From Propionibacteriaceae bacterium (lineage in GTDB: Bacteria; Actinomycetota; Actinomycetes; Propionibacteriales; Propionibacteriaceae), in contig JAJTCL010000209.1 in NCBI GenBank assembly GCA_021323255.1, positions 1 to 7,350 of the forward strand: a stretch of 7,350 nucleotides of DNA, in the 5' to 3' direction. The position numbers and the translations under genes are program-made. Positions 1 through 5,618 of the stretch are shown one piece after another. The first letter of the stretch is position 1. Each line of letters opens with the position of its first letter. The notes under the pieces were generated by a model, which saw nothing but the letters and a program-made list of their open reading frames with translations, made no database searches and was not told the DNA's origin.

Positions 1-1618
1 ATTGAGCTTTGCCACCGAGCTCGGTTACACCAACATGCTCACCGAGCTCGACCTGGCCGGGATACCGATCCACGCTCGCGACCGCCGAGAGCATGACCCA
101 ATCGTCTTGGCGGGCGGGCACTCGGCATTCAACCCCGAGCCGATCGCAGACTTCATCGATGCAGCTGTGCTGGGCGACGGCGAGCAGATCGCACTGACGA
201 TCTCAGGCGTCATTCGGGAATGGAAGGCCGAGGGTCGGCCTGATGGTCGCGATGGCTTGCTGTTGCGATTGGCTGCTGGGGGCGGGGTCTATGTGCCGAA
301 GTTCTACGACGTCGACTACCTGCCCGACGCCCGGATCCGGCGGGTGGCACCGAATCGGGCTGGCGTACCGTTCCGAGTCGCCAAGCACACCCTGATGGAC
401 CTGGACGCTTGGCCATATCCCAAGAAGCCGCTCGTGCCGCTGGCGGAGACGGTGCATGAGCGCTATGCCGTCGAGATCTTCCGCGGCTGTACCCGCGGCT
501 GCCGCTTCTGCCAGGCGGGAATGATCACTCGGCCGGTCCGGGAGCGCAGCATCGACGTGATCGGTGCCATGGTGCAGCGCGGCATCGCGGCCACCGGGCT
601 GGAGGAGGTGGGGCTGTTGAGCCTGTCCAGCAGTGATCATTCCGAGATTGCCGAGATCACTCATGAACTCGCTGATCGCTATGAGGGCAGTAACGTTGCC
701 CTCTCGCTACCGAGCACTCGGGTGGACGCGTTCAACGTCGACCTCGCCAACGAGCTGTCTCGCAACGGCCGACGCTCCGGGCTCACCTTCGCGCCCGAGG
801 GTGGTACCGAGCGGATGCGCAAAGTGATCAACAAAATGGTCAGCGAGGACGATCTGATCCAGACGGTCGCGGCGGCGTACGCGCAAGGCTGGCGCCAGGT
901 GAAGCTGTACTTCATGTGCGGCCTGCCCACCGAGACCGACGAGGACGTGCTCGCGATCGGTGATCTCGCCAAGCGAGTGATCGCTACCGGTCGAAGAGTC
1001 AGTGGTCGGCGCGACATCCGCTGCACCGTGAGCATCGGCGCTTTCGTACCCAAGCCGCATACCCCGTTCCAGTGGGCTGCGCAGTGTGATCATGAAACCG
1101 TGGACGCCCGGCTGATCAAACTGCGGGATGCGATACGCGGTGATCGAGACTACGGACGAGCCATCGGTTTCCGTTATCACGACGGGAAGCCGAGCATCAT
1201 CGAAGGATTGTTGAGTCGCGGTGATCGTCGCGTCGGCGCGATCATCGAGGCGGTTTGGCGAGACGGCGGCCGGTTCGACGGCTGGAGCGAGCACTTCTCC
1301 TACGAGCGCTGGGCAACCTGCGCGGAGCAATGCCTGGAGGGGAGCGGGCTGGATCTGGACTGGTACACCACCCGCGAACGCGACTACACCGAGGTGCTGC
1401 CCTGGGATCATCTGGATGCCGGTCTGGATCGGGAATGGCTGTGGGCGGACTGGCAGGACGCCTTGGATGAGGTCGAGGTGGACGACTGCCGGTGGACTCC
1501 CTGCTTTGAGTGCGGGGTGTGCCCGCAGCTGGACACCACCATTCAGATTGGCCCGACTGGTCGCACGCTCCTTCCGCTGACGCCCATCGCCGATGTGTCC
1601 AAGACCCTCATACGCTGA
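1..1618 (+). CDS. TIGR03960-type B12-binding-like radical SAM protein (5' partial)
   Basis: A radical SAM enzyme that would use a [4Fe-4S] cluster and S-adenosylmethionine; its substrate is not known to me. The frame is open from base 2 to a TGA at 1616-1618, giving 538 visible residues. The TTG at base 2 is not a credible start: the first residues (TELGYTNML, then AGGHSAFNPEPIADFID at about 37-53) match the family interior, so roughly the first 100 residues, the B12-binding-like part, lie outside the window. The radical SAM motif CTRGCRFC has Cys163, Cys167 and Cys170. FAPEGGTERMR (263-273) and LYFMCGLPTETDED (302-315) are typical of the core. A C-terminal set, Cys496, Cys501, Cys504 and Cys507 (Cx4Cx2Cx2C), could bind a second cluster or a metal. 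The family commonly sits beside a DUF2344 gene, found here at 2264. Work on RNA or the translation machinery is an inference from gene order only. Confidence 0.93.
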   Translation, partial: LSFATELGYTNMLTELDLAGIPIHARDRREHDPIVLAGGHSAFNPEPIADFIDAAVLGDGEQIALTISGVIREWKAEGRPDGRDGLLLRLAAGGGVYVPKFYDVDYLPDARIRRVAPNRAGVPFRVAKHTLMDLDAWPYPKKPLVPLAETVHERYAVEIFRGCTRGCRFCQAGMITRPVRERSIDVIGAMVQRGIAATGLEEVGLLSLSSSDHSEIAEITHELADRYEGSNVALSLPSTRVDAFNVDLANELSRNGRRSGLTFAPEGGTERMRKVINKMVSEDDLIQTVAAAYAQGWRQVKLYFMCGLPTETDEDVLAIGDLAKRVIATGRRVSGRRDIRCTVSIGAFVPKPHTPFQWAAQCDHETVDARLIKLRDAIRGDRDYGRAIGFRYHDGKPSIIEGLLSRGDRRVGAIIEAVWRDGGRFDGWSEHFSYERWATCAEQCLEGSGLDLDWYTTRERDYTEVLPWDHLDAGLDREWLWADWQDALDEVEVDDCRWTPCFECGVCPQLDTTIQIGPTGRTLLPLTPIADVSKTLIR

Positions 1619-1623
1619 GCCGC

Positions 1624-2241
1624 ATGGGTGAGCAGCAGATCACGAGCGTCGACGAGCTCGTTGCGGTGGTCGGCGTACCACTGCCACGAGTAGCAAACAA
1701 AGTTCGGCCGAAACTGCACCAGCTCGACCGCGAGTGGCTCGCTGCATCAGCCTTCTGCCTTGTCGCGACGGCCGATGAGAACGGCGCATGCGACGTATCG
1801 CCGAAAGGTGATCCACCGGGTCAGCTCGCGTACGTGATCGACGACTCGACCATCGCACTGGCCGAACGGCCCGGAAACCGCCGCGCCGACGGGTACAAGA
1901 ACGTGCTGGCCAATCCGCATGTCGGCTTGATCTTCCTGATTCCAGGACGCGGTGACACCTTGCGCATCAACGGCCGGGCGCGGCTGGTATGCGATGCGCC
2001 GTTCTTCGACGACATGATCGTCAAGGGTCACCGGCCCATCCTCGCCCTCGTGGTCGAGATCGAAGAGATCTTTCATCACTGCGCCAAAGCTTTCCTGCGC
2101 TCGCAGCTGTGGCGGCCGGAGACCTGGCTGGATCCGGTGCCGTCTCGACCAGTGATCGTCAAGACCTTGGAACGACCTGACGAGCCGCTGGACGAGCTGA
2201 CCACTTACTACGGCGACCAGTACCCCAAACATCTCTACTGA
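1624..2241 (+). CDS. PPOX-class FMN-dependent flavoprotein, MSMEG_1061/DR_2398 family
   Basis: A 205-residue protein of the pyridoxamine 5'-phosphate oxidase-like split beta-barrel fold, probably a cytosolic flavin-binding oxidoreductase with unknown substrate. Family hallmarks are FCLVATADENGACDVSPKGD (44-63), ERPGNRRADGYKNVLANPHV (81-100), GLIFLIPG (101-108), TLRINGRARL (112-121) and HHCAKAFLRSQLW (151-163). The length is normal for TIGR04025-like proteins. The frame extends upstream to a GTG at 1510, but that part would overlap the radical SAM gene and does not look like protein. The ATG at 1624 leaves only 5 bases after the preceding stop and begins with the family-like MGEQQITSVDELVAV. 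No strong Shine-Dalgarno is visible, so translation may be coupled to the upstream gene. It separates two genes that are usually adjacent, so it may have been inserted into the operon. I see no reason to assign it a pyridoxine-biosynthetic role. Confidence 0.9.
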   Translation: MGEQQITSVDELVAVVGVPLPRVANKVRPKLHQLDREWLAASAFCLVATADENGACDVSPKGDPPGQLAYVIDDSTIALAERPGNRRADGYKNVLANPHVGLIFLIPGRGDTLRINGRARLVCDAPFFDDMIVKGHRPILALVVEIEEIFHHCAKAFLRSQLWRPETWLDPVPSRPVIVKTLERPDEPLDELTTYYGDQYPKHLY

Positions 2242-2263
2242 GTATCGGCTCATAGCCTCGCCG

Positions 2264-3007
2264 ATGCCTCGCACCCAACCTGAACAGCACCCGCCGCCGG
2301 TGCAGTGGCTCCGGGTCAAATACGCCAAGCGCGGCCGTGCCCGTTTCACCAGTCATCGTGACTTCGGTCGCGCCTTCGAGCGGGCCCTGCGCCGGGCCGG
2401 GGTGCCGATGGCGTACTCGTCGGGTTTCTCCCCCCATCCACGGATCTCATACCCGAACGCCTCTCCGACCGGGGCAGCAAGCGAAGCCGAGTATCTGGAG
2501 ATCGGACTGGCGGCCGCGTGTGATCCGGACAAGGTGCGCGCCGCCCTCGACGCAGCCCTCCCGCCGGGCCTCGATGTGGTGGAGGTCGCCCCGGCGCGTC
2601 CGGGAGCTTTGGCCGGGGAGTTGACCGGGTCCCGCTGGCAGGTCGATCTCGCGGGTCTGTCCAGAGCAACGCTGCAGGAGGCACGCGATGCCTTCCTCGC
2701 AGCGGAGGTGGTGCTTGTGCAGCGGATGACCAAGAACGGAATGCGCGAGTTCGATGCCCGGGCAGCCGTCGTCACGCTTGAAGTCGAAGACCGCCGGCTA
2801 ACGATGACTTTGGTACACCAAACCCCTCTGGTCCGACCCGATGACGTGCTGGCGGGCCTGCTAGTGGCAGGCCCCGAGTTGGCTGTTACGGTGCCGCCGA
2901 TTCTGACCCGCCTGACACAAGGCAGGCTGGATCTCGAGTCCGGTGTTATCACTGAGCCGGGTCATCCGGATTCCGGCGGCGCGGCACGACGCATCAGCCA
3001 GCTGTGA
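2264..3007 (+). CDS. DUF2344 / TIGR03936 radical SAM-associated protein
   Basis: A 247-residue protein of the DUF2344 family, which appears either fused to the C-terminus of TIGR03960 radical SAM proteins or encoded next to them. Its biochemical role is not known to me; an accessory or substrate-binding part of the radical SAM enzyme is the natural inference. Diagnostic segments are KYAKRGRARFTSHRDFGRAF (19-38), ALRRAGVPMAYSSGFSPHPR (41-60), ISYPNASPTG (61-70) and SEAEYLEIGL (73-82). The last 25 or so residues (EPGHPDSGGAARRISQL) look disordered. The ATG at 2264 is 22 bases after the flavoprotein stop and gives a short polar leader before the conserved core; no clear Shine-Dalgarno precedes it. 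It is probably co-transcribed with the two upstream genes. A strong hairpin at 3027-3051 begins about 20 bases past its stop, so the transcript may end there. Confidence 0.92.
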   Translation: MPRTQPEQHPPPVQWLRVKYAKRGRARFTSHRDFGRAFERALRRAGVPMAYSSGFSPHPRISYPNASPTGAASEAEYLEIGLAAACDPDKVRAALDAALPPGLDVVEVAPARPGALAGELTGSRWQVDLAGLSRATLQEARDAFLAAEVVLVQRMTKNGMREFDARAAVVTLEVEDRRLTMTLVHQTPLVRPDDVLAGLLVAGPELAVTVPPILTRLTQGRLDLESGVITEPGHPDSGGAARRISQL

Positions 3008-3248
3008 CGTGTGTGATACTGGAGTCGGCTTGGACGCATCTGCGTCCAGCCTCGATGGCAGACATGCGCGGCGTGACCCGTCGCGCCAGCAGGTGGAATC
3101 GATCTTCCACCGCGACGAGCAGGGCTTCGAGTGTGACGTTGCCAGCGCTTGACCGCGGGAGGGTCGGGCTCACCACATCGATCCCGCAAGCTTCCGCAGC
3201 CCGGCCGTGCGCCGGTGTAGCGAACGAGAAAGTGCGCGTACGCGCCAT
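2994..3248 (-). CDS. Possible small hypothetical protein, antisense in the gap before rne
   Basis: An 84-codon ORF on the minus strand, from an ATG (complement of 3246-3248) to a TGA at 2994-2996, that almost exactly fills the space between DUF2344 and rne. It overlaps the end of the DUF2344 gene by 14 bases and starts 12 bases from the rne ATG, in divergent orientation. I do not recognise the family. The product starts MARTRTFSFATPAHGR, contains a plausible amphipathic helix (NVTLEALLVAVEDRFHLLAR, 37-56), and lacks a signal peptide or membrane segment. By my hand count about 70% of third codon positions are G or C, and the composition is more protein-like than the Ser/Arg/Thr-rich forward frames. 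Against it: no Shine-Dalgarno upstream, since the purine-rich site there serves rne, and no homologue I can name. It may be a chance frame, a decayed gene, or a real small gene. Confidence 0.4.
   Translation of the reverse strand: MARTRTFSFATPAHGRAAEACGIDVVSPTLPRSSAGNVTLEALLVAVEDRFHLLARRVTPRMSAIEAGRRCVQADSSITHVTAG
3027..3051. terminator. Strong hairpin downstream of the DUF2344 stop, possible U-less terminator
   Basis: The arms TGGACGCA (3031-3038) and TGCGTCCA (3041-3048) are perfectly complementary around TC. If T3030 is bulged, three more pairs form between GGC (3027-3029) and GCC (3049-3051), giving an 11-bp GC-rich stem about 20 bases after the stop codon at 3007. No T-tract follows, so it is not a classic intrinsic terminator. 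U-poor hairpins are often proposed as terminators or 3'-end stabilisers in actinobacteria. A dyad operator is an alternative. It also lies inside the 3' end of the putative minus-strand ORF. Confidence 0.45.
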
Positions 3249-3250
3249 AG

Positions 3251-3255
3251 AGGAG
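3251..3255 (+). promoter_or_regulatory. Shine-Dalgarno of rne
   Basis: AGGAG lies 4 bases before the ATG at 3260, within a purine-rich run (AGAGGAG). It is the clearest ribosome binding site in the window and fixes the rne start at 3260. Confidence 0.75.
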
Positions 3256-3259
3256 TCTG

Positions 3260-5437
3260 ATGCTCGACCCCCACGAGCCCGACACATCAACAACCGAGAC
3301 AAACGAACAACCTTCAGCTCAGCCCGCCCCGCGTCGCCGGCGTGCGGCGAGTAGACCAGCAGGTCCACCTTCCTCAGCCCACGATGCACCCACGATCGAG
3401 CGCCGCACCGAGGTGCCCGGTTCAGGCGAGAACTCCCCCGAAGCGGAGGTGGCGACCCCACCCGAAAAGACCGCCAAGAAGTCCGCAATCAAGCGCCCGG
3501 CCAAGAAATCTCGTGAGGAGAATCCTCCCAGCGAGGGTGAGGTCGTCAAGACCCCACGCAAGAGGGCGGCCAAGAAGGCCGTAGCCATGGCCGCCGAAGC
3601 TCCGTCCGACGAGGCTCCGGCGCCCGCCATGGACGTTGAGGAAGTGACGCAGTCAATCGTCGAGGCGTTGTCTGCCGACACCGAAACAGTGACCGATGCG
3701 CTGATCGAGGAGCCTCTCGAAGCACCAGCGGCTGAGAAACCGGCAGCGGAGGAGCCCACCGAGGAACCTACGCCGGGGGGCGAGGCCGTGCCGGAAGCGG
3801 CGAGCGACACCAGCGATGAAGGTGAGACCGGCGACGGCCGCCGCCGCCGTCGCCGTCGCGGAGGCAGGCGCCGTCGTCGCACGACAGGTGAGGACGTGTC
3901 CACTGAGGCCGAGCAAAACGAGGAAGACGACGCCACTGAGGTTAGTGACGCTGCCGAGGTCACCAGTGAGAGCGCGCGTCGCCGCCGTCGTCGTCGCCGC
4001 CGCCGGGGTGAGGAAGCGGCTCCCGCCGCGGACGACCCGACGGACACCGTCATTCGAGTGCGCGAGCCCCGCCGTCAAAATGGCGATAGCGAGGTTTCCG
4101 GTATTGACGGATCGACCCGGATGGAGGCCAAGCGACAGCGGCGGCGCGAAGGGCGAGAGGCAGGTCGGCGTCGTACGCCGGTCCTGAGTGAGGCTGAGTT
4201 CTTGGCACGGCGGGAGTCCGTGGTACGCAAAATGATCATCAGACAACGCGATGATCTGGTGCAGATCGCGGTACTGGAGGATGACATCCTCGTCGAGCAC
4301 TATGTCGACCGCGCTACGCATTCCTCCTTGATCGGCAACGTCTACCTCGGCCGCGTCCAGAACGTCCTGCCCTCGATGGAGGCGGCCTTCGTGGACATCG
4401 GCAGAGGTCGCAATGGGGTGATCTACGCGGGGGAGGTCGACTGGGATTACTTCGGTGCCGAAGGCCAGAATCGCAAGGTCGAGAAGGTGCTCAAATCGGG
4501 TCAGACGATTTTGGTTCAGGTCTCCAAGGACCCGGTCGGTGCCAAAGGCGCGCGGCTGACCAACCATGTCTCGATCCCAGGCCGCTATATCGTCTATGCC
4601 CCGGGCGGTCATCTTTCCGGAATCTCTCGGAAGCTGCCGGAAGGTGAACGCCGGCGGCTCAAGGACATCTTGTCTGACCTGGTCGGCGAGTCCGCCAGTG
4701 TGATCGTCCGCACAGCCGCCGAGGGAGCAAGCGAAGAAGAGCTGGTACGCGATGTGAATCGACTGAAGGCGCAGTGGGAGGACATCGAACGGAAGGTGGC
4801 CACCGGCAATGCGCCGCAGCAGCTGTATGCCGAACCCGATCTCACCGTACGCATCGTCCGAGATCTCTTCACCGAAGACTTCTCAGAGTTGATCATTTCC
4901 GGTAACGGGGGGATGACTGACGCGTACGACTCTGTAGAGGCATACGTCTCGCACGTAGCGCCGCATCTGAAGGATCGACTCCGTCGCTGGGAGGGTGATC
5001 ATGATCTTTTTGCCGAGTACCGGCTGGATGAGCAGATTGCCAAAGGCCTGGAGCGCAAGGTGTTTCTGCCCTCCGGCGGGTCGTTGATCATCGATCGGAC
5101 TGAGGCCATGACGGTGATCGATGTGAACACCGGTAAGTTCACCGGCACCGGCGGCAACCTGGAGGCGACAGTCACCAGCAACAATCTGGAGGCCGCTGAG
5201 GAAATCGTGCGGCAGCTGCGGCTCCGAGACATCGGCGGGATCATCGTGGTCGACTTCATCGACATGGTGCTGCCCAGCAACCGCGAGCTGCTGCTGCGTC
5301 GGCTCGTCGAGTGTCTGGGCCGCGACCGGACTCGGCACCAGGTGGCCGAGATCACGAGTCTGGGTCTGGTTCAGATGACACGCAAGCGGATCGGTACCGG
5401 GCTGTTGGAGGCGTTCAAAAGGCGCCGGACAACGTGA
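3260..5437 (+). CDS. rne: Ribonuclease E/G, C-terminally disrupted
   Basis: An endoribonuclease of the RNase E/G family, which cleaves single-stranded RNA in mRNA turnover and rRNA/tRNA processing. Of 725 residues, 1 to about 320 are an Ala/Glu/Lys-rich, probably disordered extension with arginine blocks (R194-200, R203-207, R240-249), a common RNA-binding feature of actinobacterial homologues. The conserved part starts near MIIRQRDDLVQIAV (325 on), with an S1-like segment including GNVYLGRVQNVLPSMEAAFV (359-378). The catalytic motifs MTVIDVNTGKF and IIVVDFIDM are intact: Asp621, Asn623 and Asp665 match E. coli Asp303, Asn305 and Asp346. The protein stops abruptly after GLVQMTRKRIGTGLLEAF (702-719) with KRRRTT. 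The family's Cys-x-x-Cys Zn-link (Cys404/407 in E. coli), used for zinc-mediated dimer-of-dimers assembly, should follow here and is absent. A tail-like sequence continues in another frame to 5586. The enzyme is likely a frameshift/deletion product or an assembly error. Confidence 0.93.
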   Translation: MLDPHEPDTSTTETNEQPSAQPAPRRRRAASRPAGPPSSAHDAPTIERRTEVPGSGENSPEAEVATPPEKTAKKSAIKRPAKKSREENPPSEGEVVKTPRKRAAKKAVAMAAEAPSDEAPAPAMDVEEVTQSIVEALSADTETVTDALIEEPLEAPAAEKPAAEEPTEEPTPGGEAVPEAASDTSDEGETGDGRRRRRRRGGRRRRRTTGEDVSTEAEQNEEDDATEVSDAAEVTSESARRRRRRRRRRGEEAAPAADDPTDTVIRVREPRRQNGDSEVSGIDGSTRMEAKRQRRREGREAGRRRTPVLSEAEFLARRESVVRKMIIRQRDDLVQIAVLEDDILVEHYVDRATHSSLIGNVYLGRVQNVLPSMEAAFVDIGRGRNGVIYAGEVDWDYFGAEGQNRKVEKVLKSGQTILVQVSKDPVGAKGARLTNHVSIPGRYIVYAPGGHLSGISRKLPEGERRRLKDILSDLVGESASVIVRTAAEGASEEELVRDVNRLKAQWEDIERKVATGNAPQQLYAEPDLTVRIVRDLFTEDFSELIISGNGGMTDAYDSVEAYVSHVAPHLKDRLRRWEGDHDLFAEYRLDEQIAKGLERKVFLPSGGSLIIDRTEAMTVIDVNTGKFTGTGGNLEATVTSNNLEAAEEIVRQLRLRDIGGIIVVDFIDMVLPSNRELLLRRLVECLGRDRTRHQVAEITSLGLVQMTRKRIGTGLLEAFKRRRTT
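3839..4006 (+). repeat. Two CGN codon tracts encoding poly-arginine in rne
   Basis: Bases 3839-3880 encode seven Arg, Gly-Gly and five Arg. Bases 3977-4006 encode ten consecutive Arg. Both use mixed CGC/CGT codons (plus AGG and CGG), so the runs are conserved at protein level rather than as a pure nucleotide microsatellite. They flank an acidic stretch rich in Glu, Asp and Thr, giving alternating positive and negative blocks typical of disordered RNase E scaffolds. The repetitive DNA is also a likely spot for slippage or assembly collapse. Confidence 0.8.
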
Positions 5438-5586
5438 CGGCAACGTCAGTGGTGGAGGGCAACAGCGAGGCAGCGTCCGAGGAGCCTCCCGCTCGAAGCC
5501 GACGGGGCGGACGCAGCCGCCGCGCTGCCACAAGTCAGGACCAGGAGGCGGCGGCACCGCAAAGCGAGCCGGTGGTGTTGAGCTGA
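5419..5586 (+). other. Displaced C-terminal tail of rne in the -1 frame
   Basis: After the rne frame closes at 5437, the frame one base behind (codons starting at 5419, 5422 and so on) stays open to a TGA at 5584-5586. It reads as a Glu/Ala/Ser/Arg-rich tail, including SVVEGNSEAASEEPPARS, then RRGGRSRR, and ending SEPVVLS. This composition resembles the N-terminal extension of the same gene and the disordered C-terminal tails of actinobacterial RNase E. Neither frame contains the Cys-x-x-Cys motif, so a single-base indel alone does not restore a full protein; loss of 3n+1 bases including the motif fits better. The TGA overlaps a CTG by CTGA, the usual geometry of coupled stop and start codons, which supports this frame being the original gene end. 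Confidence 0.6.
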
Positions 5587-5618
5587 TCGATAGTGCATCG
5601 TCGGCCCAGCCCCTCGTC

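Noticed and set aside
707..1411. Long minus-strand ORF opposite the radical SAM gene, and a similar one at 5535-6224 opposite the reductase
   Set aside because: The plus-strand products are clear family members. The antisense frames show no motif and are explained by high GC and few stops.
3003..3139. Direct repeat TGTGACGT at 3003-3010 and 3132-3139
   Set aside because: Two 8-base copies 129 bases apart, one overlapping the DUF2344 stop, with no further copies or symmetry; chance is a sufficient explanation.
3004..3354. A 116-codon plus-strand ORF across the DUF2344-rne gap
   Set aside because: It overlaps the rne start and the DUF2344 end, is rich in Ser, Arg and Thr like a shadow frame, and is less protein-like than the minus-strand frame over the same bases.
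3653..4612. A 319-codon minus-strand ORF, and a 244-codon one at 3319-4053, opposite the rne extension
   Set aside because: Both lie opposite a well-supported gene whose CGN- and GAG-rich codons suppress stops on the other strand. The products are low-complexity Ser/Ala/Arg/Thr runs with no recognisable domain.
5417..5420. AAAA as a programmed -1 frameshift site joining rne to its displaced tail
   Set aside because: A -1 slip would move the AAA codon onto CAA, a mismatch at the first position. No XXXYYYZ heptamer is present, and the result would still lack the Zn-link.
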